Virus record (IMG/VR): IMGVR_UViG_3300009155_000048
Span: 1 to 64,000 of that record
Length of the DNA stretch: 64,000 nt
DNA from: a virus
Direction: 5' to 3' (one strand)
Shown here one piece after another: positions 8,124-16,868 of this stretch. Made by a program: the position numbers and the translations under genes. The notes under the pieces were generated by a model, which was given only the letters and a program-made list of their open reading frames with translations, was not told where the DNA came from and did no database searches. Within the stretch, counting starts at the first letter, position 1; the number at the start of each line of letters is the position of its first letter.

Positions 8124-8888
8124 CTAATCTTTCCAGATTGCTTCTAAATCAAGTTTAGACTTAACATCAACTACTCTACCATTTATTTGTAGTGAGTAAC
8201 TAACAACTCCCATAAATTCCTTAACTATCTTTCTAATTTTATCTTGTTCAGATGGATCTAAATCAAAATTAAAAATAGTTACTAAGTTTTCAATTTCCGA
8301 AAAAGTTAAATTATTCTTATTGCCAACAAAGAAAAGAAAATCATAATTATAAGAATTCCATTTTTTAGCATCTACATCACCTGATTTTAATACTAAAAAA
8401 TTTGTTAAACAATTTTCAATTCCAATAGAAGGCATTGAGAATCTATAATTATCAATAACAATCTCACCATTCTTTTTATCTACTTCATACTTATCAAAAT
8501 TGAAATAATTGAAAGTTTTATTACTAAATTCAATCAAATCTGGCTTACCCATCTCATCATTAAAGAATGGAATCCTAATAGTTTTATTCATAGTTAATTT
8601 AACTATTTCTAAAAATATAAAAATAATATCAACACTTTTGATGTCTTCAAACTTATAGTTTTTACTAAATTGAGTATTTGATGATACAATCTTTTTAACA
8701 GACTCAATTACCATATAAAGATTATCTTTATCATAGTTATACTCATAATCTATAATATCTTCTACATCAGCCTTTTTTATTCTTAGTTCAAAATCTGGCT
8801 TATAGAATAATCCTTGTGATGGCAAACTAAAAGTTTCAATCTTTTTGGTCTGTGATAAAAGACCTCTCATTATTTCAACAATACCCAT
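8124..8888 (-). CDS. baseplate hub / gp26-like protein
   Basis: 254 residues from the chosen ATG (MGIVEIMRGLL). The frame opens further upstream, but an ATAATATATAC motif lies in that extension. The segment TFSLPSQGLFYKPDFELRIK followed by ADVEDIIDYE resembles the opening of T4 gp26-type baseplate hub proteins (LPSkG ... i.i..mta.dE). The rest is an alpha/beta domain with LVLKSGDVDAKKWNSYNYDF. A role in baseplate assembly is inferred from that N-terminal pattern only. It is the last gene of a minus-strand group and is followed by the methylase. Confidence 0.5.
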   Translation of the reverse strand: MGIVEIMRGLLSQTKKIETFSLPSQGLFYKPDFELRIKKADVEDIIDYEYNYDKDNLYMVIESVKKIVSSNTQFSKNYKFEDIKSVDIIFIFLEIVKLTMNKTIRIPFFNDEMGKPDLIEFSNKTFNYFNFDKYEVDKKNGEIVIDNYRFSMPSIGIENCLTNFLVLKSGDVDAKKWNSYNYDFLFFVGNKNNLTFSEIENLVTIFNFDLDPSEQDKIRKIVKEFMGVVSYSLQINGRVVDVKSKLDLEAIWKD

Positions 8889-8958
8889 ATATGTGATTAT
8901 TATTTTTAAGTATATATTATCAAGTACTATTTCTATCTCAATAAAAAACATCAGATAA

Positions 8959-9192
8959 GATAAAGATCATGACTATTATGATGGTGAATTAATAAAAGAT
9001 AATTTTAATCTAAATTATAATAATGAAAATTATCCAACAATAGATCATAAGATCTCTATTCAACATGGATTCTTAAATGAAATTGACCCTTCTATTATAG
9101 GAGGTTTGGAGAACTTATGTATAACAAAAAGGTCAATTAACATATACAAGAATAAATTAACAGAAGAGCAATTTATAAGGAAATTGAATTAA
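8959..9192 (+). pseudogene. C-terminal remnant of an HNH-type homing endonuclease
   Basis: An open frame of 77 codons with no ATG begins just after a stop codon. It translates to PTIDHKISIQHGFLNEI, then IIGGLENLCITKRSIN and a lysine. That order (D-H ... G-G ... N-L-C-x-T-K-R-x-I-N) is the second half of an HNH nuclease core seen in phage intron- and free-standing endonucleases. The N-terminal part is missing and the 3' end overlaps the TROVE gene by 20 bases. It is read as a decayed nuclease gene. Confidence 0.6.
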
Positions 9193-10624
9193 TCTGATTA
9201 ATAAGTGCATTACGATCCTCCTTTAAAGCAGACATGACATCAAATACTCTATCGGAAAATCCAGCTAAACAGTAAATTTGATTTTGCGGCATTTGTAGTG
9301 TGCCAAGTCCAGCTAAATCAAAGCTGAATATGTGTGGGTTACAATTAAACTTCGACTTGTAAGAATTCAATTGAATTAAAGGACTATCATGTCCAATAAA
9401 AGATTGCATATCAGAAAGAATTATCATATTATCATAAGCTTTATTTGCCTTAACAAAAACATCTCTTAGGTTTGTACCACCACCACTGAATCGGAAACTG
9501 TTTCTAATTGTAAGAATAGAATCCATTGGATTGTATTGCTTATAGTTAGCTGATGTTGCGAATGTCATAACATCACAGTTGTTAGCTTTTGCTAACATAG
9601 CTCCGAAAAGTGATGCAATCTCGGATGGACGACCACTCATAGAACCCGATACATCAAGTACAACAAGAGTTTCACCATCAAATTTTGGCACATTCATACC
9701 AGAGATATCAAGAGCTTGGTTAATAGCAGTTAGTACTTTTCTAACATCAGAAGATGCACCCAACTTAGAAATTTCTTCATAAGCTGTTACAAAACGGAAA
9801 GGAAGAACTTTACTTCTTGAAATCATATATTCATCAGTCAATAAATCACAAGCTGCTGGAATAGCTTGAGGTGCTTGATTGATTATATTTCTCAAGTTTC
9901 TCAAAAGAGCAAAGTAACCAATCTTCTTAGTAGAGATTAACTCAACCCAAGCATCAGACTTCAATTTAGCCAAATCTCCTTCATCAGAAGCTTGTTGACC
10001 AGCTTGTGATAACATTGACTCCCAAGTTTGAGTATTCTTCAACTTATCATTAACAAGTGCGTTAAGAGCTGACTTGTTTCTTTCAGTTGGTACTGGATGA
10101 ACTAAGTTAACGATATCTACCAACTTAACTTCTTTGTTTTCGCCTTTATACTTAGCCAATTGATAAGCATCAAACTTATCAAAAGCTTTAGCAAAACCTT
10201 TCTTCAAAGAGTTTGGAAACTTAGGATGATTCTTATCAGTCTTGTTTGCCAAGTAATAAGACATGATTTCAGTCATATCATCAACACGACTAACAACTTT
10301 ATCATAAAAGTTTTTACCCCATTCTTTACCAGAAAGATCAGAAGCTAATTCACCGGCAAGTGCGTGTGTAATACTTCTCATACCAAATTCATCACGAGCA
10401 AAGATTGCGGCTTTAGCAGCAAATTCTTTGTTACTCATAGATTTAATTTGTTTCTTCAAGTCTTCCAATGTTTGGTTGGAATCACGATAGAATTGGTTAT
10501 TAACAAATGAAGTCAATAACAGAGAAACAAGAGCTAATTCATTAGACTCTTTATAAGCCTCACCACCAGCGTGGTTTGTAGTTTTTGTCTTTGGTTTTAC
10601 TACTGTTGCATTAAATTTTGACAT
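9173..10624 (-). CDS. TROVE-vWA (Ro60-like) RNA-binding protein
   Basis: 483 residues, close to the size of bacterial Ro orthologues (Rsr). Residues about 15-310 form the helical TROVE repeat region (NELALVSLLLTSFVNNQFYR ... FARDEFGMRSITHALAGEL). Residues about 315-480 form a von Willebrand A domain with an intact MIDAS, VVLDVSGSMSG, plus SGGGTNLRD and ILSDMQSF. Ro proteins are rings that bind Y RNAs and misfolded RNAs and work with PNPase or ribosomal RNA turnover. In phages the role is unknown. A structured RNA candidate lies immediately upstream on the same strand, as expected for a Y RNA partner. It starts at ATG after an A/T-rich leader. Confidence 0.93.
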   Translation of the reverse strand: MSKFNATVVKPKTKTTNHAGGEAYKESNELALVSLLLTSFVNNQFYRDSNQTLEDLKKQIKSMSNKEFAAKAAIFARDEFGMRSITHALAGELASDLSGKEWGKNFYDKVVSRVDDMTEIMSYYLANKTDKNHPKFPNSLKKGFAKAFDKFDAYQLAKYKGENKEVKLVDIVNLVHPVPTERNKSALNALVNDKLKNTQTWESMLSQAGQQASDEGDLAKLKSDAWVELISTKKIGYFALLRNLRNIINQAPQAIPAACDLLTDEYMISRSKVLPFRFVTAYEEISKLGASSDVRKVLTAINQALDISGMNVPKFDGETLVVLDVSGSMSGRPSEIASLFGAMLAKANNCDVMTFATSANYKQYNPMDSILTIRNSFRFSGGGTNLRDVFVKANKAYDNMIILSDMQSFIGHDSPLIQLNSYKSKFNCNPHIFSFDLAGLGTLQMPQNQIYCLAGFSDRVFDVMSALKEDRNALINQINSISL

Positions 10625-10658
10625 AGTTTTATATTTTTATTTTATTTATTTAAACGTA

Positions 10659-10693
10659 AAAGACCAGATTCACTTTTGGTAAATCTGGTCTTT
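10659..10693 (-). terminator. terminator of the structured RNA
   Basis: A perfect 12-bp stem, AAAGACCAGATT / AATCTGGTCTTT, with an 11-base loop and followed on the minus strand by TTTTACGTTT. It separates the RNA region from the TROVE gene, though read-through into TROVE is possible. Confidence 0.65.
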
Positions 10694-11247
10694 AATAAAT
10701 TTGAGGGACAGGAAAAGCTAGTTGAGCTGTCACAAGAGCTTTCTATTAGAGCGTATCTAACTTTGAAAGTTTGTCGAAATTTTTATTAGGATGTTTTTCT
10801 CCACCCAACTTTTTTATGGTCTTTAGTTTCAACCCCATATAGTTTAGTTCTTTCTGGTAGAACCATTGTTGTCAATGAACCAGTCTTTTTAACCACTTTT
10901 GGTGGGAAACATCAAGCTTGACAAGCCATTCTGTTTTTTTAAATCATAGTTTAATTTACGAAGTATCTCATCCTATGACCATGTCCTCAAACATATATAA
11001 TCGACCAGAGTAATCTATAAATGAGTGTTTTTTCATATCCTGCGAAGTAACTCATTTATTCACTACTGGAGTGTTTTTCTTTTATTCTGTGTTTCTAAAA
11101 AGTTTAGATAATCTCTAAAATTATTTTCTAAATTTCTCTTTCACACCGAACTGAGAATTTTTATATACTAACAATTAAAAAAATTAAAACTTTTTTAATT
11201 ATTTTTTTGTAATGATATATATGAACACTAAAATTTGTATTTTTTCA
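10659..11247 (-). ncRNA. large structured noncoding RNA upstream of the TROVE gene (candidate Y RNA-like or ornate phage RNA)
   Basis: About 590 bases without a convincing gene, but dense in helices on the minus strand. ATAAATGAGT and ACTCATTTAT (about 11025-11060) form a 10-bp stem that extends imperfectly through CCAG/CTGG. Other stems are TTTAGA-GATTA-TCTAAA, AAATTCTC/GAGAAATTT, CATTG-ACAA-CAATG inside CTGGT/ACCAG, GACAG/CTGTC and AAAGCT/AGCTTT. A strong terminator closes it. Upstream is the 29-bp element shared with the major capsid gene. Ro-family proteins normally pair with Y RNAs, but this is longer than known bacterial Y RNAs and more like large ornate phage RNAs. The ends are approximate. 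Confidence 0.6.
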
Positions 11248-11269
11248 AGGGTGGATTTTTTATAGATTA
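11241..11269 (-). repeat. 29-bp repeat, copy 1 (second copy 54156-54184)
   Basis: The stretch starting TTTTTCAAGGGTGG and ending TTTATAGATTA on the plus strand is identical, base for base, to the sequence upstream of the major capsid gene. On the minus strand both copies point toward the downstream product and contain TCTATAAAAAATCC, read here as a strong phage promoter. Confidence 0.8.
11255..11269 (-). promoter_or_regulatory. candidate strong/late promoter for the structured RNA
   Basis: Minus-strand TCTATAAAAAATCC, shared with sites before the capsid, protease/scaffold and (shorter) NrdA genes. It would place the RNA 5' end just below 11250. A plus-strand role for lysozyme cannot be excluded. 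Confidence 0.45.
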
Positions 11270-11309
11270 CCTTTATAAAAAGTGAAAAGTGAAAATAATA
11301 TATACATTT

Positions 11310-12092
11310 ATGAGACATTTATCAAACTATAAACAATTCAATGAAGAATTAATAATTCAACAAACTATTGATTATATCAATTTATCTATTAATGAGTCAT
11401 CAGATAACAAATCTATTTGGGATAACATTGTAAGTAAACTAAAAGGTCTTTCTGTAGATGGTAGAAAAAAGTTGATTAAATATGCTGTCGGAACACTCTT
11501 AGTTTTCAATACTATAACAAATGTTATTCAAATAATTAACAACTCTAACGCATCATCAGAAGATAAAGAAATTGCAATAGAAATGGTTGAAGAAAAAGAT
11601 AAAGAAGTTTTTAAACCTGGGTATGAATTTAAACTTTCAGAGGCTGGTTGGAACCATATCAAAAGTGAAGAAAAGTGTGAATTAAAAGCTTATACAATTG
11701 GAGATGGTAAAGTTACGGTTGGATATGGACATGCTGAGGATATTATTAAAACTAAATTAAGAAAAGGTCAAAAGATAACACAAGCTCAAGCTGATAAGTA
11801 TCTAAGAGAAGATCTAAAAGTAGCAGCTGATGGTGTAAGAAGAATATTCCAAGATTGGAATGATAGAGGAATAGATGTGAAAATATCACAAAGTATGTTT
11901 GATGCTTTAGTATCATTGGCTTTTAATTCGGGTGTTGGTAGTTTAAGACAATCGGAACTAATACAACACATCAAAAAAGGTGAGTTAAAATTAGCAGGTG
12001 ACTCAATTAAAGATTACAACTTAAATAAAAAATTTCCAGGATTAGAAACCAGAAGAGAAAAAGAAAGTGAAATGTTTTTAGCTTCTTTATAA
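11310..12092 (+). CDS. GH24 (T4-type) lysozyme with N-terminal membrane segment
   Basis: 260 residues from the chosen start MRHLSNYKQFNEEL. A frame seven codons longer exists, but TAATATATAC lies inside it and the later start matches the shared N-terminal tag. Residues about 55-75 (LIKYAVGTLLVFNTITNVIQ) form one hydrophobic segment. From residue about 105 the GH24 domain follows: the catalytic glutamate in KSEEKCELKAYTIGDGKVTVGYGH, then MFDALVSLAFNSG and the C-terminal PGLETRREKE. It cleaves peptidoglycan. The membrane segment could be a signal-anchor endolysin feature; the tag could instead mark a virion-borne enzyme. It is convergent with the GIY-YIG gene. Confidence 0.9.
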   Translation: MRHLSNYKQFNEELIIQQTIDYINLSINESSDNKSIWDNIVSKLKGLSVDGRKKLIKYAVGTLLVFNTITNVIQIINNSNASSEDKEIAIEMVEEKDKEVFKPGYEFKLSEAGWNHIKSEEKCELKAYTIGDGKVTVGYGHAEDIIKTKLRKGQKITQAQADKYLREDLKVAADGVRRIFQDWNDRGIDVKISQSMFDALVSLAFNSGVGSLRQSELIQHIKKGELKLAGDSIKDYNLNKKFPGLETRREKESEMFLASL

Positions 12093-12097
12093 AAATA

Positions 12098-13147
12098 TTA
12101 TAGACCATATTTTCTCCAACCAGACCAACCACAATTCTTATAAGATTTTTCCGGTTTTTGTGGATATCTCAAGTCAGGATTTTCTTTAGCATATTTTCTA
12201 TAACTAGTTATTGTATTTATAACTCCACTTTTTACTAAATCAGGTACAATAATTTCAAACTCTTCATAAGATATACACTTTCTTAGTTTCTCTCTGTGTT
12301 CTAATGTAAATACTCTATTTTTTAGACTTTCTGACAACTTCATCTTAGTTTCATCAGATAATTTTAGTTTATCAGATCCTTTATTCAACTTCTTATAGTT
12401 AGTATCTTTTAACTTCTGTCTATGTTCATCTGTAAATAATTCACCATTATCACTTTTATTTTTAAGAGATTTTGATATTCTATCATACCATTCTTGCTTA
12501 AGATCATCTGGTTTATTTATTCTTGCATCATTCATTCTTTTAACCATGAAATTTATTTCAACTTCTGAATAATTTGAAAACTGCTCTAATGTCTTCTCTC
12601 TTATTTTCTCTACGGTCTCTACACTTCGTTTAATACCAAACATAGGGTTTAGTTCTCCTCTATTACCAAAATTAGAATTTAATGTACCTACTCTTTTAGA
12701 AGCTTTCTCTGATAGTTTCTGTTTTAACTCAATTGATCTTTCAACTCCTACAATTTCTTCTAGTTTCTTTCCTTTGTTATGGTGTTCACCAATCCAAGTT
12801 ACACCACCATCACCACCATCAGTTGTGTTTAACAGCGGTCCTAAACCATCACAAGATTTACCTATTAGTCTAATTGTTGAAATCTCATAACTATCATAAT
12901 TTTCTTTTGTTAATCCTTCAATTATCTTAACTATTTTTGGTTCAAACCCATCATTTAATATACTTTTAATTTTAGATATTATTAAATTATTCTTTCCTTT
13001 TCTACTACCATTTGCAACTCTAAGATGTGTTAAGTATCTATCATTAACACCTTTACCAATATAAAAAGGTTCATACTCAAAATGGAAATCTCCAAATGAA
13101 TATGAACCTTTTTTTCTTGTGTCTAAATAAACATAAATATAATACAT
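12098..13147 (-). CDS. GIY-YIG homing endonuclease with NUMOD repeats
   Basis: 349 residues. The N-terminal GIY-YIG nuclease domain begins MYYIYVYLD and continues EPFYIGKGVNDRYLTH, with a glutamate further on for metal binding. The middle and C-terminal parts are basic and contain NUMOD3-type DNA-binding repeats (NFGNRGELNPMFGIKRS; LSDETKMKLSESLKN) and an HTH-like end. Free-standing enzymes of this kind (T4 Seg family) cut near their own gene in related phages and spread by repair. It sits just downstream of nrdA, a frequent target locus. TTAATATATA precedes the start by about 20 bases. Confidence 0.9.
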   Translation of the reverse strand: MYYIYVYLDTRKKGSYSFGDFHFEYEPFYIGKGVNDRYLTHLRVANGSRKGKNNLIISKIKSILNDGFEPKIVKIIEGLTKENYDSYEISTIRLIGKSCDGLGPLLNTTDGGDGGVTWIGEHHNKGKKLEEIVGVERSIELKQKLSEKASKRVGTLNSNFGNRGELNPMFGIKRSVETVEKIREKTLEQFSNYSEVEINFMVKRMNDARINKPDDLKQEWYDRISKSLKNKSDNGELFTDEHRQKLKDTNYKKLNKGSDKLKLSDETKMKLSESLKNRVFTLEHREKLRKCISYEEFEIIVPDLVKSGVINTITSYRKYAKENPDLRYPQKPEKSYKNCGWSGWRKYGL

Positions 13148-13165
13148 AAAATGATTGTTTTCTTT

Positions 13166-13175
13166 TATATATTAA
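13166..13175 (-). promoter_or_regulatory. candidate phage promoter, TTAATATATA
   Basis: Reads TTAATATATA on the minus strand, 18 bases before the start of the GIY-YIG nuclease gene. Confidence 0.4.
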
Positions 13176-13213
13176 GTTATGTTATGTCCCTCAACAAAAA
13201 CAAGTATCCGGGA

Positions 13214-15790
13214 TTACGAACCACATGCCATGCATTCCCCAGGATCTGAATCTAAGCTACACGAGATTTCAGCCATTTGTTCTTCAACTGTTTTTTGAAC
13301 AATTGCTTCTGGAGCTTTTGATTCTTGAACAGTGAACTTAACAGCGTCAGCCGCTGACTTAGTTCTCAAGTAATACATACCAGTCTTCAAATTACTCTTT
13401 GTCTCACGGTAAAATTTAGGATTACCATCTTTATCATAAACCACTTGACAATTAGGATCATTTACCGGAATAATTGGTTGACCATTAGAATCATTTAAGA
13501 AAGAACGTCTTCCCCAACCATAGAAGTGCATTGCTGTTAACTTACCAAAGTTTACATTTTCCATAAACACATTCATAGATTGTGTTTGGTCGATAAATGC
13601 TCCCCTATCAGCCGCCATATCAATAACATCTTTTTGTTTGATTTCCCAAACTGTTTTGAAAATCTCTTTCAAATTAGTTGGTACTTCTGGTACATTTTGT
13701 ACAGAACCATTTTGTTGAATAATCTTATTCTTAACAGAGTCATTCCAAATACCAAGTTTTACTAATTCTTTTACTAAGTATTTATTTACCATAATAAATT
13801 CACCAGAGATAACTCTTCTTAAATAAAGATTTGAAGTTTGTGCTTCACAAGATGCCTCATTTCCTAAGATAGATGCGGTAGAAGCCGTTGGCATAATACA
13901 AGTTGTTAAAGAATTTCTAACACCACATTTAAGAATATCTTCTCTTAATTTCTTCCAATCCCATCTATCAGTTGTAGTTGATCCCCACAAATCAAATTGG
14001 AATTTACCTTGTGAAATAGGTGAACCTTTGTATGTTGCATAATGTCCTGATTCTTTAGCTAAATCACAAGATGCTCTCATTGCCGCATAATAGATAGTTT
14101 CAAAAATTTGTTTATTTACACCTCTAGCCTCTTGAGAATCATAAGATGTTCCCATTAAGAAAAATACATCAGCCAATCCTTGAACACCCAAACCAATTGG
14201 TCTATGTAATAGATTAGAGAATTTCGCTGCTCTTGACGGATAGTAATTAACATCAATAACATTATTCAAATTGATAGTTGCTTGATAAGCTACATCATAC
14301 AGTTTATTATAGTTGTATGTCTTATTCTTATTGACAAATTTAGTCAATGAGATTGAAGCCAAGTTACAAACAGCTGTTTCATTTACCGACTCTTCACCCC
14401 AGAATTCACCTAATCCAACCGATTCAAGTAATTCTTTATTTTGAAGGATTTCTTTCTGTACTTTAGTAATTCCAGTCACCTCAACAATTTCCGCACAAAG
14501 ATTAGAACTCTTAACTACACCAATGTTAGCTTGGTTTGATTTCTCATTAATTGAATCTTTATAAAGAATATATGGGGTACCAGTTTCAACTTGTGACTCA
14601 AGAACTTTATTCCATAAATCTCTAGCCTTAACTACTTTCTTACCATAACCTTTAGATTCATAGTCCAAGTAAATTTTTCTGAAATCCTCACCATAAGTCT
14701 CAGTTAAACCGGGACATTCGTGGGGACACATTAAAGTCCAATCTTCATCTAAGTCAACTCTTTCCATAAAGATATCATTTGCCCAAAGTGCTAAGAAAAG
14801 GTCACGAGCACGTAATTCTTCTTTACCTTGATTCTTTCTCAAATCCAAAAAGTCAAAAATATCAGAGTGCCAAGGCTCTAGGTAGATGGCCATCGATCCT
14901 TTACGTTTTCCACCCCCTTGGTCAACCGCTCTTGCTGTTTCATTAAAGATTTTCAAGAATGGGATAATACCATTTGATGTTCCGTTTGTACCAGCAATAT
15001 AAGTACCTTTAGCTCTGATTTTGTTGAAAGCAATTCCAATACCACCAGCGTTTTTAGAGATTTGAGCAGATTCTTTAAGAGTATTAAAAATGCCTTCAAT
15101 AGAATCATCTTCCATATCTAATAAGAAACAAGATGATAATTGTGGTCTACCTGTACCAGAGTTAAAAAGGGTTGGAGTTGCGTGTGTATAGTAACCCTCA
15201 GAAAGTAAATTATAAGTTTCAATTACTTTAACAAGGTTCTCACCCCAAACCTGTAACGCAGTTCTCATATACATATATTGAGGACGCTCAGCAACTTTAC
15301 CATTCAACTTCAATAGGTAACTTCTTTCTAAAACTTTGAATCCAAAATAGTCAAAATTGTGGTCTCTAGAATGAACAATAGCCGAATCCAATTCATCAGC
15401 ATGTTTCATAACAATGTTATAGAAAGATTGTGAAACAACTGGTGAGTGTTTTCTTGTATTTGGATCCGTGTAGTTATATAAATCTTTAACTGTTTCACTG
15501 AAACTCTTTTTAGTCTCCTTGTGTAAAGAAGTAATTGCAATTCTTGCTGCTAATGTTGCATAATCTGGGTGCTTAGTAGTAAGAGCAGCAGCAGTTTCCA
15601 TAGCTAATTGATCCAATACTCTTGTTTCAATATCTGGAGTAATTCCTTCAATAACTTTTTGAGCAATCTCGAATGGTTGAATCCATTTCGGATCTAATCC
15701 ATAAGTTTGCTGATTGATTCTATCCAGAACTTTATCAAGCATTACTGGCTCTTTTTTGCCGTTTCTTTTTGTGACTTTTATATTAATCAT
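13214..15790 (-). CDS. nrdA: class I ribonucleoside-diphosphate reductase, large subunit
   Basis: 858 residues, full length for NrdA. An N-terminal ATP-cone (KVTKRNGKKEPVMLDKVLD, about residues 4-100) is followed by the ten-stranded barrel with SSCFLLD, NLCAEIVEVTG, CNLASISLTKF and PTASTASILGNEASCEA. The C-terminus ends GECMACGS, a redox-active cysteine pair. It makes deoxynucleotides for phage replication with a small subunit NrdB, which is not in this window. The reading frame is intact, with no intein or intron. The 5' side carries TCTATAAAAAAT about 100 bases upstream. Confidence 0.97.
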   Translation of the reverse strand: MINIKVTKRNGKKEPVMLDKVLDRINQQTYGLDPKWIQPFEIAQKVIEGITPDIETRVLDQLAMETAAALTTKHPDYATLAARIAITSLHKETKKSFSETVKDLYNYTDPNTRKHSPVVSQSFYNIVMKHADELDSAIVHSRDHNFDYFGFKVLERSYLLKLNGKVAERPQYMYMRTALQVWGENLVKVIETYNLLSEGYYTHATPTLFNSGTGRPQLSSCFLLDMEDDSIEGIFNTLKESAQISKNAGGIGIAFNKIRAKGTYIAGTNGTSNGIIPFLKIFNETARAVDQGGGKRKGSMAIYLEPWHSDIFDFLDLRKNQGKEELRARDLFLALWANDIFMERVDLDEDWTLMCPHECPGLTETYGEDFRKIYLDYESKGYGKKVVKARDLWNKVLESQVETGTPYILYKDSINEKSNQANIGVVKSSNLCAEIVEVTGITKVQKEILQNKELLESVGLGEFWGEESVNETAVCNLASISLTKFVNKNKTYNYNKLYDVAYQATINLNNVIDVNYYPSRAAKFSNLLHRPIGLGVQGLADVFFLMGTSYDSQEARGVNKQIFETIYYAAMRASCDLAKESGHYATYKGSPISQGKFQFDLWGSTTTDRWDWKKLREDILKCGVRNSLTTCIMPTASTASILGNEASCEAQTSNLYLRRVISGEFIMVNKYLVKELVKLGIWNDSVKNKIIQQNGSVQNVPEVPTNLKEIFKTVWEIKQKDVIDMAADRGAFIDQTQSMNVFMENVNFGKLTAMHFYGWGRRSFLNDSNGQPIIPVNDPNCQVVYDKDGNPKFYRETKSNLKTGMYYLRTKSAADAVKFTVQESKAPEAIVQKTVEEQMAEISCSLDSDPGECMACGS

Positions 15791-15887
15791 GTTAATTTAT
15801 TTTTTTGTATTGATATATATCGATCTATTTTTTAATAGTTTAATCTTATGTTTGTTTTTTTCAATTTTTTGTATTACCTTAAAAAAT

Positions 15888-15899
15888 ATTTTTTATAGA
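15888..15899 (-). promoter_or_regulatory. candidate strong phage promoter before nrdA
   Basis: Minus-strand TCTATAAAAAAT, the core of the element seen before the capsid and scaffold genes. It overlaps the end of the preceding gene and lies about 100 bases before the nrdA ATG. Confidence 0.4.
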
Positions 15900-16849
15900 A
15901 AATCTATGTGATTTAATTTATTTAGATTATACTTGAATTTGGTGTTATTTAAAATCTTTGTAATATTTTTAATATCTATTTCATAGATTTTTTCATATGA
16001 GTTTACTCTAAAAGTAGATGTTCCATAATCAGCTTCTATAACAACACCTGTAATATGTATTAGCTCAGTCACCATACCAGATGGATCTTCTCCTAAAAAT
16101 TCAATCTCAGTTCCCTCATAGATATTTCTATTAGAAACTTCTTTAGAATAATTTTGTTTGCCTATATGGTCTTGTAATTCACTTATTATTAAATTTCTCC
16201 ACTTGTTATCCAATAACTTGAACATATTAAATAAATTATCTGAGAAATAAACCGCTAATTCATTAAACAATTCTATATTTGTAAAACTTTCTTTTTGAAG
16301 ATTAGTTTTTAACAAAAAATAATATTGATTAAAGTCAACACGAGATGGTTTTCTTCTGTTATTTAGAAAGTTAATATCTGTATGTTTTGATAATACTTCA
16401 TATACTTTTTCTTTAATTCTCTTTTCTTTAATATAGTTCTCATTATCTACTGATTCAAACCAATAATGAGAAGATTTATCTACTTCAAAACTATCATTGA
16501 AGCTAGTACCAGTCATTTCAAGAGAATCTTCGGTTAAAGGGTCTTCCTTTTTACCTTTAAAGATAGAATCATATTTTAAGCTATGCTTTCCTTGAATGGT
16601 ATGTTTTGACAAAACAACATCATCTGCAGGTACCTCTGGTTTCAAATCAAACTCTAAGTCTTCATCATCAATCTCAATAACATCATTTAGATGTTCATCA
16701 TCATCTTCAATATCAATTGATTCAGAATCTACTTCCGCATCTGAAGTAGATTCTTCTTCAATGGGTGTAGATTCAGTTGAATCTACACTTTCTTCATTAA
16801 AGTCGTCTTCTAAATCTAGATCTACATCTTTTTTCTTTTTAGCACTCAT
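15893..16849 (-). CDS. hypothetical protein with acidic N-terminus, next to the helicase
   Basis: 318 residues, not recognised. After MSAKKKKDV the first ~90 residues are almost entirely D, E, S and T. Residues about 130-318 look folded, with a helical part (LFNELAVYFSDNLFNMFKLL) and a C-terminal beta part (EFLGEDPSGMVTELIHITGV). An acidic arm plus a globular domain is common in proteins that contact single-strand-binding or DNA-mimicking partners, but nothing more specific can be said. It follows the gp41 helicase gene by 19 bases, so a replication role is a fair guess. T4 gp59 similarity is not visible. Confidence 0.6.
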   Translation of the reverse strand: MSAKKKKDVDLDLEDDFNEESVDSTESTPIEEESTSDAEVDSESIDIEDDDEHLNDVIEIDDEDLEFDLKPEVPADDVVLSKHTIQGKHSLKYDSIFKGKKEDPLTEDSLEMTGTSFNDSFEVDKSSHYWFESVDNENYIKEKRIKEKVYEVLSKHTDINFLNNRRKPSRVDFNQYYFLLKTNLQKESFTNIELFNELAVYFSDNLFNMFKLLDNKWRNLIISELQDHIGKQNYSKEVSNRNIYEGTEIEFLGEDPSGMVTELIHITGVVIEADYGTSTFRVNSYEKIYEIDIKNITKILNNTKFKYNLNKLNHIDFL

Positions 16850-16868
16850 TTGTTTTGTTTATTTTTTA

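Noticed and set aside
10740-11040. Short minus-strand frames within the structured RNA region (about 22 codons beginning MKKHSFIDYSG and about 26 codons beginning MVLPERTKL)
   Set aside because: They are short, lie in different frames and cover strong stem sequences; kept only as an alternative explanation.
10659-11247. Group I intron or RNase P RNA as identity of the gap RNA
   Set aside because: No flanking exons to join, no recognisable P7/G-site and no RNase P core motifs were found by eye.
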